Shown here: piece after piece, positions 46,792 to 55,834 of the stretch
How positions within the stretch are numbered: the first letter of the stretch is position 1
Layout: each line of letters opens with the position of its first letter
Origin: Sinomonas atrocyanea
GTDB taxonomy: Bacteria; Actinomycetota; Actinomycetes; Actinomycetales; Micrococcaceae
DNA: 64,000 bases
Reading direction: 5' to 3'
Assembly: GCF_030812675.1 (NCBI RefSeq)
Contig: NZ_JAUSTE010000003.1
Span: 124,001 to 188,000, forward strand
The notes under the pieces: generated by a model
Databases searched by the model: none
Seen by the model: the letters and a program-made list of their open reading frames with translations, nothing else
What the model was told of the DNA's origin: nothing
Translations under genes and position numbers: made by a program

Positions 46792-47430
46792 ATGGCGATT
46801 CGCCGCTGCACGCTTCGCTCTGCCCTGCCCGTCCTCGTCCTGGCCTCGGCTCTGGCGCTCTCCGCGTGCTCGGGCGGGGCAGACGCCGAGTCGCAGAGAC
46901 CGCCCACCGGCCCGGCGAGCGCCTCCGCCACGGCCACGCCGACGCCGGCCGCCGACTCCCGGCCCACGCCGGCCAGCTCCACCGGCCCCGCCCGGAACCT
47001 GCCCAGGCCCCAGCTGCCCGCCGCCGCGAAGGAGAACACCAAGGCCGGATTCGAGGCCTTCACGCAGTACTGGTTCGACACCGTCACCTATGCGCTCGAA
47101 ACAGGCGACACCGGGCCGCTGAAGGCCGTCTCCAAGCCTGACTGCAAGATCTGCGTCTCCTATATCAAGTCTGGGGAGACCGCCAAGGCGGACGGTGGAT
47201 GGAGGGTTGGCCCACAGTGGACTATCAGCGATTTCGTAACCGACATGAGACTAGATCCGCTCGGGCAGGCCGTTGCCTACTTCTCCATGGAAGAGTCGGC
47301 CTCTCAAGTAATCGGACCCGATCGGAAGATCAGCAGGTCGCGGGCTGGCGGCAAGTTGAAGACCGCTCAGGCTCTATACGCCAAGTTCGAGAACGGGGCG
47401 TGGCTGACTTCGGAAGCCGGGACAGCGTGA
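46792..47430 (+). CDS. DUF6318-like lipoprotein
   Basis: A 212-residue lipoprotein: signal peptide with lipobox LSAC (Cys about 27), a Thr/Pro/Ala-rich spacer, then a domain (about 80-205) starting AAKENTKAGFEAFTQYWFDTVTYALETGD, typical of DUF6318 proteins of Micrococcaceae. Two cysteines in PDCKICVSYI may form a disulfide. I chose ATG 46792 over 46786 for spacing to GGGGG. TAGACT at 46726-46731 is a probable -10. The 3' half uses noticeably less GC-biased codons than its neighbours. It overlaps the next gene by 4 nt. Confidence 0.82.
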   Translation: MAIRRCTLRSALPVLVLASALALSACSGGADAESQRPPTGPASASATATPTPAADSRPTPASSTGPARNLPRPQLPAAAKENTKAGFEAFTQYWFDTVTYALETGDTGPLKAVSKPDCKICVSYIKSGETAKADGGWRVGPQWTISDFVTDMRLDPLGQAVAYFSMEESASQVIGPDRKISRSRAGGKLKTAQALYAKFENGAWLTSEAGTA

Positions 47431-48305
47431 AGACCCCGCGGGCACTTCTGACACTCGGAGTAGTCACGTCCCTCGTCGGGACCCCCGCTCCGGCGAACGC
47501 AGACGACGTCGACAGTGAATGGGGCGACCGGTCGGCGCAGGTGCACGCCGAGACGTCCGGCCGCGCCGTCTTCAAGTTTCCGAAGGTGGAAGGCGTGAAG
47601 GAAGTCTTTGTCTACTCCTACGCTCCAGCATGTGCTTCAGAGACCGATTCGCCGGTGGTCAGTACGTGCGCGGCGCTCAACAGCCGGTGCAGCGCCGAAC
47701 CCGGCGGCCAGATGGTCGTGTGGGAGAGGCAGGACACCCGGAAGAAGGGTGCGCCGTGGGAGCGGCTCGAACAGGCCTGCCTCTATCCGGGCAAGCCGCC
47801 GGAACGGCCGGGCGACGTCGTCATCGCGGTGACGGAGAAGCAGCTCAGGGAACTTCCGATCAAGGGCCCCAAGCTCGGCAGCCAGCCTGGACGCCACACG
47901 CTCAAGGGCGCGGAGACGAACATCTACGCCGAGCCCTCCGACCAGTCCTTCTCGATCACGATCGTGGGCAAGAAGGTCGCCATCCGCGTCACGCCGAGCG
48001 AGTACCGCTGGAGCTACGGCGACGGGACGAGTCTGGTCACGGCAGTGCCCGGCGGTCCCCTCCCCGAGTCGCGGTGGGGCGAGAAGACCGTCACAAGCCA
48101 CGTCTACGCAGCGACCGGAGACGTGAACGTGGGCCTGACGACCGTCTTCACCGGCGAGTTCTCGGTGGACGGCGGCCCCTACCAGGCCATCGCCGGCAAC
48201 GCCCCGGTCCCGAGCATGCCGAAGGCCCTGAGCGTCTGGCGGTCCGAGGTCAAGCTCTACGCCGACGACTGCACCGCGAATCCCGCCGGCCAGGGCTGCT
48301 CGTAG
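47427..48305 (+). CDS. Secreted PKD-domain-like protein
   Basis: A 292-residue exported protein translated from a GTG that overlaps the preceding stop (GTGA). A signal peptide ends near PAPANADD (residue 26). The middle contains four cysteines (CASET, STCAALNSRC, QACLYPG) that may form disulfides, and the C-terminal half has a PKD-like beta sandwich with YRWSYGDGTSLVT and HVYAATGDVNVGLTTVF (about 190-245). Such domains mediate surface interactions. Coupling to the DUF6318 lipoprotein suggests a two-component extracellular complex; function unknown. Confidence 0.8.
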   Translation: MKTPRALLTLGVVTSLVGTPAPANADDVDSEWGDRSAQVHAETSGRAVFKFPKVEGVKEVFVYSYAPACASETDSPVVSTCAALNSRCSAEPGGQMVVWERQDTRKKGAPWERLEQACLYPGKPPERPGDVVIAVTEKQLRELPIKGPKLGSQPGRHTLKGAETNIYAEPSDQSFSITIVGKKVAIRVTPSEYRWSYGDGTSLVTAVPGGPLPESRWGEKTVTSHVYAATGDVNVGLTTVFTGEFSVDGGPYQAIAGNAPVPSMPKALSVWRSEVKLYADDCTANPAGQGCS

Positions 48306-48377
48306 GGACCCGCCGCCCCGCACCCTAGCGGCACCCTCCCGCCCAGGACTGTCGGCGGCGCATGGGACGATAAAGGC

Positions 48378-51300
48378 ATGGCACCCCTCTCCCTTCCCGG
48401 CCAGCATGCTGGCACCGGAGGCGGAGCCCTGCCCCTCGTGGACGTGGCCGGGATGGTCAACAGGATCGGGGCCGCGGCGATGTCCCGCGCCCACGCCTAC
48501 GCCAGGGACGGACGGGTCGAGAACCTCGCCTGGCACCCCGAGATCACCGAGCTGACGGCCGAGGTCTTCGGCACGGCCGCCGAGCCGTACGAGGTCGGGG
48601 TCTACCTCAAGCCCCAGCAGGCCACCTACCGCTACGCCGGCGGCTGGTGCACCTGCCCGATCTCGGCGGACTGCAAGCACGTCGCCGCCGTGGTGCTCGC
48701 CGCGAACACCCAGCGGCTCCGCGCGGACGCGTCCCAGAAGAACGCCGCGCGGGCGGCGGAGCCGGCCTGGAAGGGCGAGCTGCGGCGCATCATCAACCCG
48801 GCCGGCGAGCGCCACCTTCATGGGCGCTCGGGCCGGCTCGGACTCCAATTCGAGCTCCGGGACCTCGAGGCCCGCCTCGGCGGCTTCGCACGGTCCCGGG
48901 GCCGGCGCCGGCGCGAGCACCGGCTCGGCATGCGGCCGGTCGAGTACAACCCCGCCACGGGCCGGTGGCTGCGCGGCGACCTGTCCTGGAGCCGATTCGG
49001 CCGCCCGGACCACGCCGGCGACTTCCACACGCCCCACTTCGAGCTGCTCCGCGAACTGCAGGCCCTCCGCCTCGGCACGGGATCGGGCTACTGGAATGGC
49101 AATGACCCCTGGCTGTACCTGGACGAGTTCACGAGCCCCCTGCTGTGGACGCTTCTCGGAGCCGCCGGCCCGCTCGGCCTCGAACTGGTCGCCGCCCGGC
49201 GCGGAACCGGGGTCACCCTCGCGGAGGGGACCGCCGTCGTCGGCCTCGAGGCCCTGCCCGGGACGGACGACCCGGCAGCGCTACGGCTCGTCCCGACCCT
49301 CGCCGTCGAAGGCGTCGCCCTGCCCACGGAGCGTGCCGGGACGGTCGGCGACCACGGCACGTACGCGGTCGTGCGCACCGGCGCCGACGAGGAGCTGATC
49401 GTCCTCGCCCAGTCCGAGGCGCGGCTCGGCGAGCGGGAGCGCGCGCTCCTGGGCACCCCCGAGGGCGTCGAGATCCCGGCCGCGGACCGGGAGGCCTTCG
49501 TCGCGGAGTTCTACCCCGACCTCGCCCGCTCGGTCACGATCACCGCGGACGACGGCGTGGACCTCCCGCCCGTCGAGCCTCCCCTCCTCGTGCTCACCGC
49601 GAGCTTCGGGCCGCGGGACGAGCTGCGGCTCGCCTGGCACTGGGAGTATCCGGCGGGCGACGCCGTGCGGCAGGTTCCGCTCGCACCGGTCCCGGGCGAG
49701 GGCTTCCACCGGGACGAGGCGGCCGAGGAGGGCGCCCTGCGGGCCGTCGCGGAGGTCCTCGCCGACAGCCCGCTGCCGGGCATGCCGGTGGGGCCCGCAC
49801 GGCTCGAGGACCTCGACACAGCCGACTTCGCCGAGCGGATCCTCCCGGCCCTGGAACGGCTCGAGGGCGTCGCCGTGCGCATCGAGGGCACCCGACCGGA
49901 CTACCGCAGGCTCGAGGGCACCCCGGAGCTCGTGCTCAGCGCTGTCGAGTCCGAGAAGAACGACTGGTTCGACCTCGGCCTCATGGTCAAGATCGAGGGC
50001 CGGAGCATCCCCTTCCAGGACGTCTTCACCGCCCTGGCCCGCGGCCGGGACAAGGTCCTCATGCCGGACAAGACCTGGTTCCGCATCGACACCCCGGAGA
50101 TCCGCCGGCTCAAGCGGATCATCGACGAGTCCCACGAGCTGCGCGAATGGCGCATCGAGGGCCCGCCCGCGAAGCGGCCTCCCCGGCTGAGCGTCTACCA
50201 GGCCGGGCTCTGGGACGAGATCGCCGAGCTCGCGGGCGAGACCGTCGAGCCGGCCCGGTGGAAGCGGACCGTCGAGGGGCTGCTCGACCCGCACGCCCTC
50301 GACCCGGTACCGGTGCCCGGGGGGCTCGACGCCACCCTGCGCCCGTACCAGGACGAGGGCTTCCAATGGCTGGCATTCCTGCACCGCCACGGCCTCGGCG
50401 GCGTGCTCGCGGACGACATGGGCCTCGGCAAGACGCTCCAGACCCTCGCCCTGATCCTGCATGCGCGCAGCGCACCGGACCCGGCCACCCCGGCGGCCGA
50501 GCAGAGCGAAGCGGAGTCGGAACCGGCCGCGAAGCCCCCGTTCCTCGTCGTCGCCCCCACGTCAGTGGTGCCGAACTGGGAGGCCGAGGCGGCCCGGTTC
50601 GCCCCGGGTCTGCGCACCGTCGCCCTCACGGACACGCAGGGCAAGTCGGGCACGCCCGTGGCCGCGACGGCGGAGGGCGCGGACATCGTCGTGACCAGCT
50701 ACGCCCTGTTCCGCCTCGACTTCGAGGCGTACGCGGCCCTGGACTGGTCCGGGCTCATCATGGACGAGGCCCAGTTCCTCAAGAACCGCGCCACGAAGGC
50801 GCACCAGTGCGCGCGCGACCTCGACGTCCCCTTCAAGCTCGCCCTGACCGGCACCCCTCTCGAGAACAACCTCATGGAGCTGTGGGCCCTGTTCGCGATC
50901 GTCTCGCCGGGGCTGTTCCCGGCGGCGAACCACTTCGCCCAGGACTTCGCCAGGCCCATCGAGAAGGGCGGCGACGCGGAGCGGCTGGGGAGGCTCCGCC
51001 GCAGGGTGCGCCCCCTCATGCTGCGGCGCACCAAGGAGGCGGTGGCCACGGAGCTGCCGGAGAAGCTTGAGCAGCGCCTCGAAGTCGAGCTCTCCCCCAA
51101 GCACCGTTCGCTCTACCAGCAGTACCTGCAAAGGGAGCGGGAGAAGGTCCTGGGCCTGGTCGAGGACCTCGACCGCAACCGCTTCATCGTCTTCCGCTCG
51201 CTGACCCTCCTGCGGCTCATGGCGCTGGATCCTGCGCTCGTGGACGACTCGCACGAGGGCGTGGTGCCCGCGAAGCTCGACGCCCTGCTCGAGCAGCTCG

Positions 51301-51770
51301 ACGACGTGGTGGCCGAGGGCCACCGCGCCCTCGTGTTCAGCCAGTTCACCTCGTTCCTGAAGAAGGCCGCGGAGCGCCTGGACGCCGCGGGGATCGCCTA
51401 CGAGTACCTCGACGGGTCGACCCGGCGCCGCGGCGAGGTGGTCTCCCGGTTCAAGGAGGGCGAGGCCCCGGTGTTTCTGATCTCGCTCAAGGCCGGCGGC
51501 TTCGGGCTCAACCTCACGGAGGCGGACTACTGCTTCCTCCTCGACCCGTGGTGGAACCCGGCGGCGGAGGCTCAGGCGGTGGACCGGGCGCACCGGATTG
51601 GGCAGTCCCGGAGGGTCATGACGTATCGTCTGGTGGCGAAGGGCACCATCGAGGAGAAGGTCATGGAGCTCAAGGAGAAGAAGGCTGCCCTGTTCTCCTC
51701 CGTGATGGACGATGACGCGGTGTTCTCCTCGTCCCTGACGGCCGACGACGTCCGCGGACTCCTCGCCTAG
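48378..51770 (+). CDS. SWIM zinc-finger SNF2-family helicase
   Basis: A 1130-residue DNA-dependent ATPase. Near the N terminus is a SWIM zinc finger (WCTCPISADCKHVAA, about residues 90-105), then a long bacterial SNF2-associated region, then the helicase core: motif I DDMGLGKT (about 679-686), motif II DEAQ (about 796), TGTPLENN, and the C-terminal lobe with FSQFTSFLKK, SLKAGGFGLNL and QAVDRAHRIGQ. Bacterial proteins of this HepA/RapA-like type remodel nucleoprotein complexes or recycle RNA polymerase; the exact role is unknown. It appears monocistronic. Confidence 0.93.
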   Translation: MAPLSLPGQHAGTGGGALPLVDVAGMVNRIGAAAMSRAHAYARDGRVENLAWHPEITELTAEVFGTAAEPYEVGVYLKPQQATYRYAGGWCTCPISADCKHVAAVVLAANTQRLRADASQKNAARAAEPAWKGELRRIINPAGERHLHGRSGRLGLQFELRDLEARLGGFARSRGRRRREHRLGMRPVEYNPATGRWLRGDLSWSRFGRPDHAGDFHTPHFELLRELQALRLGTGSGYWNGNDPWLYLDEFTSPLLWTLLGAAGPLGLELVAARRGTGVTLAEGTAVVGLEALPGTDDPAALRLVPTLAVEGVALPTERAGTVGDHGTYAVVRTGADEELIVLAQSEARLGERERALLGTPEGVEIPAADREAFVAEFYPDLARSVTITADDGVDLPPVEPPLLVLTASFGPRDELRLAWHWEYPAGDAVRQVPLAPVPGEGFHRDEAAEEGALRAVAEVLADSPLPGMPVGPARLEDLDTADFAERILPALERLEGVAVRIEGTRPDYRRLEGTPELVLSAVESEKNDWFDLGLMVKIEGRSIPFQDVFTALARGRDKVLMPDKTWFRIDTPEIRRLKRIIDESHELREWRIEGPPAKRPPRLSVYQAGLWDEIAELAGETVEPARWKRTVEGLLDPHALDPVPVPGGLDATLRPYQDEGFQWLAFLHRHGLGGVLADDMGLGKTLQTLALILHARSAPDPATPAAEQSEAESEPAAKPPFLVVAPTSVVPNWEAEAARFAPGLRTVALTDTQGKSGTPVAATAEGADIVVTSYALFRLDFEAYAALDWSGLIMDEAQFLKNRATKAHQCARDLDVPFKLALTGTPLENNLMELWALFAIVSPGLFPAANHFAQDFARPIEKGGDAERLGRLRRRVRPLMLRRTKEAVATELPEKLEQRLEVELSPKHRSLYQQYLQREREKVLGLVEDLDRNRFIVFRSLTLLRLMALDPALVDDSHEGVVPAKLDALLEQLDDVVAEGHRALVFSQFTSFLKKAAERLDAAGIAYEYLDGSTRRRGEVVSRFKEGEAPVFLISLKAGGFGLNLTEADYCFLLDPWWNPAAEAQAVDRAHRIGQSRRVMTYRLVAKGTIEEKVMELKEKKAALFSSVMDDDAVFSSSLTADDVRGLLA

Positions 51771-52072
51771 ACCCCACCGCGGTGGCCTTCACCGACACTT
51801 CCCTGGGTCACGATTTGGCAACAGAGGATTTGTACCCTACCGTAGGTATCAGTTCGATAACGGACTTCGCCCGCGATAGCTCTCTGCGAGGCGTCATAAA
51901 GCCTGCGGCCAACAGCCGTTGGCCACATATGCCGGGTGCTGCCGTCCACCGTTCGCCGCCGTCTGCGCAGACACCATTGACCTGACCTTCGAGCTGTCAG
52001 GGGCCGGCGGCGCACGACGAATTCCGGGGACGGAAGGAGTGCCGGTGGAGTCCCGAGCATGGTGAGTTTCCT
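51771..52072 (+). promoter_or_regulatory. Long upstream region of rpfA
   Basis: About 300 bp without a credible gene, notably less GC-rich in its first half. It holds a short hairpin CCACCGCGGTGG just after the SNF2 stop, an imperfect dyad TACCCTAC-C-GTAGGTA (51834-51849), and near the end a small hairpin TTCCG-GGGA-CGGAA (52022-52035) followed by GGAGTGCCGGTGGAGTCCC. Long regulated leaders are usual for rpf genes; this last part faintly resembles a ydaO (c-di-AMP) riboswitch but I do not call it one. Confidence 0.45.
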
Positions 52073-52738
52073 ATGAAGAAGATTACCCTTACCGCCGCAC
52101 GCCGTTCCCTCGCCCTCGTCGCCGCGTCCGGCGCCGCGCTGAGCGCCGCCGCCCTCGGGGCGCCCGCCGCCAACGCGGCCGACGGCTCCACGTGGGACGC
52201 GCTCGCCCAGTGCGAGTCGGGTGGCAACTGGTCCATCAACACGGGCAACGGCTTCTCCGGCGGCCTCCAGTTCACCCCGAGCACCTGGGCCGCGTACGGC
52301 GGCACGGGCTCGCCGACCACGGCGTCCCGCTCCCAGCAGATCGCCGTGGCCGAGCGCGTGCTCGCCGGCCAGGGCTGGGGCGCGTGGCCCGCATGCTCGG
52401 CCAAGCTCGGCCTCTCCGGCACGGCTGGCGCCAACCCGAGCCCGATCCAGGTGCAGTCCGCTCCGGTCGAGCGTGTTGTCCCCGTCCAGCAGGCCCCGGT
52501 CCAGCAGGCCGCCCCCGTCCAGCAGGCCGCCCCGGTTCAGCAGGCTCCGGCCCGCCACGCCGCCGAGGTTGCCGTGAGCGGCAAGACCTACACGATCGTC
52601 TCCGGCGACACCCTCGGCAAGATCGCCGAGAAGCTCAACGTCAAGGGCGGCTGGCAGGCGCTGGCGGACGCCAACGCCAAGACCATCGCCAACCCGAACC
52701 TGATCTTCCCCGGTCAGGTCCTCCAGCTCCCGGCCTGA
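52073..52738 (+). CDS. rpfA: Resuscitation-promoting factor with LysM domain
   Basis: A 221-residue secreted muralytic enzyme. The signal peptide ends in PAANA (residue 36); the Rpf/transglycosylase domain follows (about 38-112, [29 protein letters not shown], with catalytic Glu48 and paired Cys47/Cys near 109); a Gln/Pro/Ala repeat linker ([16 protein letters not shown]) leads to a C-terminal LysM peptidoglycan-binding domain (about 172-220). Rpf proteins cleave peptidoglycan and help dormant actinobacterial cells resume growth. Confidence 0.96.
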   Translation: MKKITLTAARRSLALVAASGAALSAAALGAPAANAADGSTWDALAQCESGGNWSINTGNGFSGGLQFTPSTWAAYGGTGSPTTASRSQQIAVAERVLAGQGWGAWPACSAKLGLSGTAGANPSPIQVQSAPVERVVPVQQAPVQQAAPVQQAAPVQQAPARHAAEVAVSGKTYTIVSGDTLGKIAEKLNVKGGWQALADANAKTIANPNLIFPGQVLQLPA

Positions 52739-52848
52739 TCCCGGAGCCCTGTCCCGCCTGCGGGGCGCCCTGCTAGCCGGGGCGTCCCGCTCGCTGGGCT
52801 ACTGGGCGAGTTCTGGGCCCGCCCCCCTGAGGCCCAGCCCGCCCGCAC

Positions 52849-52908
52849 GACGCCGCATCCGCACCTCGCCGCTCCCCAGGGAGCCGGACGGGGAGCGGGT
52901 GCGGCGTC
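52849..52908. terminator. Two-tier hairpin downstream of rpfA
   Basis: GACGCCGCA (52849-52857) pairs with TGCGGCGTC (52900-52908), and inside it CCGCTCCCC (52869-52877) pairs with GGGGAGCGG (52890-52898). The rest of the 410-bp gap between rpfA and fdhA (52739-53148) holds no gene, only this hairpin and the fdhA promoter and leader. Confidence 0.65.
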
Positions 52909-52981
52909 GTCGTGCTGCGGCGTCGTTGCGCTGTGCCGTCGTCGTCCTGCGGCTTGCTCGTCCTGCGGGGACCTCCAGCCC

Positions 52982-53010
52982 TTGACCCCCGTGCGCGGCG
53001 TGCCTAGGGT
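52982..53010 (+). promoter_or_regulatory. Promoter of fdhA
   Basis: TTGACC (52982-52987), 17-nt spacer, TAGGGT (53005-53010): a near-ideal housekeeping promoter for this group of bacteria. The predicted start near 53017 gives a leader of about 130 nt before fdhA. Confidence 0.75.
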
Positions 53011-53016
53011 TCGAGA

Positions 53017-53148
53017 ACCGCCACACGACGACGTCAGCGGTAACCCACGCGGTCCCCCAAAGCCGCTGCTGACGCCTGAGACGGTCCACTGAATCAGCAC
53101 CGCAGGGGCGGGGGCCCCTGCTTCACTGGAGCAGAGAGGTACCAACCA
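53017..53148 (+). promoter_or_regulatory. Structured 5' leader of fdhA
   Basis: Two stem-loops are visible: GTCAGCGG (53033-53040) with CCGCTGCTGAC (about 53063-53073, one bulge), and GCAGGGGC-GGGG-GCCCCTGC (53102-53121) directly upstream of the ribosome-binding site. The second could act as terminator or mask translation. It matches no riboswitch class I know. Confidence 0.5.
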
Positions 53149-54363
53149 ATGGCAGGCAACAAGGCAGTCGCCTACAAGGAGCCGGGCAAGGTCGAGGTCA
53201 TCGACATCGATTACCCGACGTTCGAGCTCAAGGACGGCCCCGGGGTCAATCCGGCCAACGTGGGCCGGAAGGTCCCCCACGGGGTCATCCTCAAGACCGT
53301 CGCCACCAACATCTGCGGGTCCGACCAGCACATGGTCCGCGGCCGCACCACGGCCCCGCCGAACCTCGTCCTCGGACACGAGATCACCGGGGAGGTCGTC
53401 GAGACCGGCCCCGACGTCGAATTCCTCAAGGTCGGAGACCTCGTCTCGGTCCCGTTCAACATCGCCTGCGGCCGCTGCAGGAACTGCAAGGAGCGCAAGA
53501 CGGGCATCTGCCTCAACGTCAACCCCGACCGGCCCGGCTCCGCGTACGGCTATGTGGACATGGGCGGCTGGGTCGGCGGCCAGGCGAACTACGTGCTCGT
53601 CCCGTACGCCGACTTCAACTGCCTCAAGTTCCCGGACAAGGACCAGGCGCTCGAGAAGATCATGGACCTGACCATGCTCTCGGACATCTTCCCGACCGGG
53701 TTCCACGGCGCGGTCACGGCCGGCGTCGGCGTGGGCTCGACCGTGTACGTCGCCGGCGCGGGGCCCGTGGGCCTGGCTGCGGCGACGGGCGCGCTCCTGC
53801 TGGGCGCCGCCGTGGTGATCGTGGGCGACATGAACGCAGACCGGCTCAAGCAGGCCGCGAGCTTCGGCTGCGAGACGGTGGACCTCACCAAGGGCAGCCC
53901 CGGCGAGCAGATCGAGCAGATCCTGGGCGAACCGCTCGTCGACTGCGGCATCGACGCCGTGGGCTTCGAGGCCAAGGGCCACGGCTCGGGCGCCAAGGAG
54001 GCGCCGGCAACGGTGCTGAACGACCTCATGGACATCACGGCCGCCGGCGGAGCCCTCGGCATCCCCGGGCTCTACGTCACCGGCGACCCGGGCGGCATCG
54101 ACGAGAACGCCCAGAAGGGCTCGCTGTCGCTGAGCCTGGGCACCGGCTGGGCCAAGTCCCTGTCCTTCACCACGGGACAGTGCCCGGTCATGAAGTACAA
54201 CCGGGGCCTGATGATGGCGATCCTCCACGACCGCGTCTCGATCGCGAAGAACGTCAACGCCACGGCCATCAGCCTCGACGACGCACCGCGCGGCTACGAG
54301 GAGTTCGACAAGGGCGCGGCGAAGAAGTACGTCCTCAACCCGAACGGCTACCTCAAGAACTGA
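53149..54363 (+). CDS. fdhA: Glutathione-independent formaldehyde dehydrogenase
   Basis: A 404-residue zinc MDR enzyme of the Pseudomonas FdhA type, which keeps NAD bound and dismutates or oxidises formaldehyde without glutathione. Catalytic zinc region TNICGSDQHMVRG (Cys about 56) and LGHEITGEV; structural zinc loop CGRCRNCKERKTGIC; cofactor fold VAGAGPVGLAAA (about 203). The length and the insert near DFNCLKFPDKDQALEK are typical of FdhA. It could detoxify formaldehyde released by demethylation reactions such as a P450 O-demethylase, but it is not adjacent to one. Confidence 0.94.
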   Translation: MAGNKAVAYKEPGKVEVIDIDYPTFELKDGPGVNPANVGRKVPHGVILKTVATNICGSDQHMVRGRTTAPPNLVLGHEITGEVVETGPDVEFLKVGDLVSVPFNIACGRCRNCKERKTGICLNVNPDRPGSAYGYVDMGGWVGGQANYVLVPYADFNCLKFPDKDQALEKIMDLTMLSDIFPTGFHGAVTAGVGVGSTVYVAGAGPVGLAAATGALLLGAAVVIVGDMNADRLKQAASFGCETVDLTKGSPGEQIEQILGEPLVDCGIDAVGFEAKGHGSGAKEAPATVLNDLMDITAAGGALGIPGLYVTGDPGGIDENAQKGSLSLSLGTGWAKSLSFTTGQCPVMKYNRGLMMAILHDRVSIAKNVNATAISLDDAPRGYEEFDKGAAKKYVLNPNGYLKN

Positions 54364-54379
54364 GGCTCCGCCCACGAAC

Positions 54380-54424
54380 GGGCGGCCGACGGCGCGACTC
54401 TCCTCGCGCCGTCGGCCGCCCTTT
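54380..54424. terminator. Intrinsic terminator of fdhA
   Basis: GGGCGGCCGACGGCGCG (54380-54396), 8-nt loop, CGCGCCGTCGGCCGCCC (54405-54421), followed by TTT: a 17-bp perfect stem. Confidence 0.92.
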
Positions 54425-54471
54425 CCGCGCGCGGCGGCACGGAACGGGCCGCGCACGCGTACCCTTGGGCC

Positions 54472-55773
54472 ATGGCTGCACCGGAGCGGACGCGGGTGGC
54501 CGTGGTGGGCGGCGGCCCCGCGGGCATGGTCCTGGGGCTGCTGCTGGCCCGCGGCGGCATCGACACCGTGGTGCTCGAGAAGCACCCCGACTTCCTGCGC
54601 GACTTCCGCGGCGACACCGTCCACGCCTCGACCCTCACGCTCCTCGACGAGCTGGGACTCGGGTCAGCCTTCGCCGCGCTCCCCCACCGCCTCCTCGAGG
54701 AGGCGGAGATCCAGCTCGACGCCGGCACGGTGCGGCTCGCCGACCTGGGCCGGTCGCTGCCCGGCCTGCACCGGCACGTGGCACTCGTGCCGCAGTGGGA
54801 CTTCCTCGAGATGCTCGCCGACGCGGCCGACCGCGAACCGCACTTCACGCTGCTGCGCTCGGCGGAGGTGGTGGGCCTGACGCACGACGCCGGCCGGGTC
54901 TCCGGCGTGCGCTGGCGCGACTACCGCCCGGCGGCGGGTGGGCACAGCGCAGCGGAGCCGAAGGCCGCCGAGCACACCCTCTCCGCGGACCTCGTGGTGG
55001 GCTGCGACGGCCGATGGTCCGCAGTGCGCGTGGGCGCCAACCTCGCCCCCCGGGCCTTCGGGGTCCCCGTGGACGTCGAGTGGTTCCGGCTCCCGCGGCA
55101 GCCCGGCGACCCGGACGGCGGCGTCGGGCGCCTTTCCGGGAGCGAGTTCATGGTCATGATCGACCGGGGTGACACCTGGCAGTGCGGCTACCTCATCGCC
55201 AAGGGCCAGGACGAGGCCCTGCGCGCGGAGGGCCTCGACGCGTTCCGGGCGCGGCTCGCCCGGCTGCAGCCGTGGCTCGCCGACCGCCTCAACGGCGCGC
55301 CCGAGCAGCTCGACGACGTCAAGCTGCTCGACGTGCGCATCGAGCGGCTCAACACCTGGCACCGCGACGGCCTGCTCCTGATCGGCGACGCCGCCCACCC
55401 CATGTCCCCCGTCGGAGGCGTGGGCATCAACCTCGCGATCCAGGACGCCGTGGCGGCCGCCCGGATCGTGGGCCAGTGGATGCGCCGCTCCCCCGGCCCC
55501 GTCCCTGAGGACGTGCTCGCGTCCGTGCAGCGGCGCCGGCTCCCCCCGACGAGACTCGTGCAGGCGTTCCAGCGCCTCGCGCACCGGGGGGTGGTGAACC
55601 GGGCCCTCCGGGGCGCCCTCGCGACATCGCCGGACACCCTGCCGCTGCCGCTCAAGATCCTGGGCCGCTTCCCGCTGCTGCAGCGGCTCCCGGCGCGGTT
55701 CATCGCGATCGGCCCGCGGCCCGAGCCCGCCCCGAGCTGGGCCCGGCGGCTCGAGCGCCTCGGGCCCCGCTGA
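54472..55773 (+). CDS. FAD-dependent monooxygenase, PHBH fold
   Basis: A 433-residue class A flavoprotein hydroxylase: N-terminal GGGPAGMVLGLLLARGG, middle DLVVGCDGRWSAVR (DG motif, about 178) and GDAAHPMSPVGGVGINLAIQD (GD motif, about 304). These enzymes hydroxylate aromatic or polyketide-like substrates, or act as epoxidases. TACCCT lies 6 nt before the ATG with no ribosome-binding site, so the mRNA is probably leaderless. No pathway genes are adjacent, so the substrate is unknown. Confidence 0.92.
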   Translation: MAAPERTRVAVVGGGPAGMVLGLLLARGGIDTVVLEKHPDFLRDFRGDTVHASTLTLLDELGLGSAFAALPHRLLEEAEIQLDAGTVRLADLGRSLPGLHRHVALVPQWDFLEMLADAADREPHFTLLRSAEVVGLTHDAGRVSGVRWRDYRPAAGGHSAAEPKAAEHTLSADLVVGCDGRWSAVRVGANLAPRAFGVPVDVEWFRLPRQPGDPDGGVGRLSGSEFMVMIDRGDTWQCGYLIAKGQDEALRAEGLDAFRARLARLQPWLADRLNGAPEQLDDVKLLDVRIERLNTWHRDGLLLIGDAAHPMSPVGGVGINLAIQDAVAAARIVGQWMRRSPGPVPEDVLASVQRRRLPPTRLVQAFQRLAHRGVVNRALRGALATSPDTLPLPLKILGRFPLLQRLPARFIAIGPRPEPAPSWARRLERLGPR

Positions 55774-55834
55774 ACGCCGCATCAGGACATGCCGCTATTC
55801 CCCCGGGATTGCGGCATGTCCTGATGCGGCGTTC
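55772..55834. terminator. 24-bp perfect stem terminator, half of it coding
   Basis: GAACGCCGCATCAGGACATG... (55772-55795) and its exact complement (55811-55834), with a 15-nt loop. The left arm starts at the monooxygenase stop and the right arm encodes the last residues of the convergent membrane protein, whose stop lies at the loop edge. Confidence 0.88.

Noticed and set aside
51782-51985. A 67-codon open frame upstream of rpfA
   Set aside because: No ribosome-binding site, no recognisable domain, and it lies in what looks like regulatory DNA.
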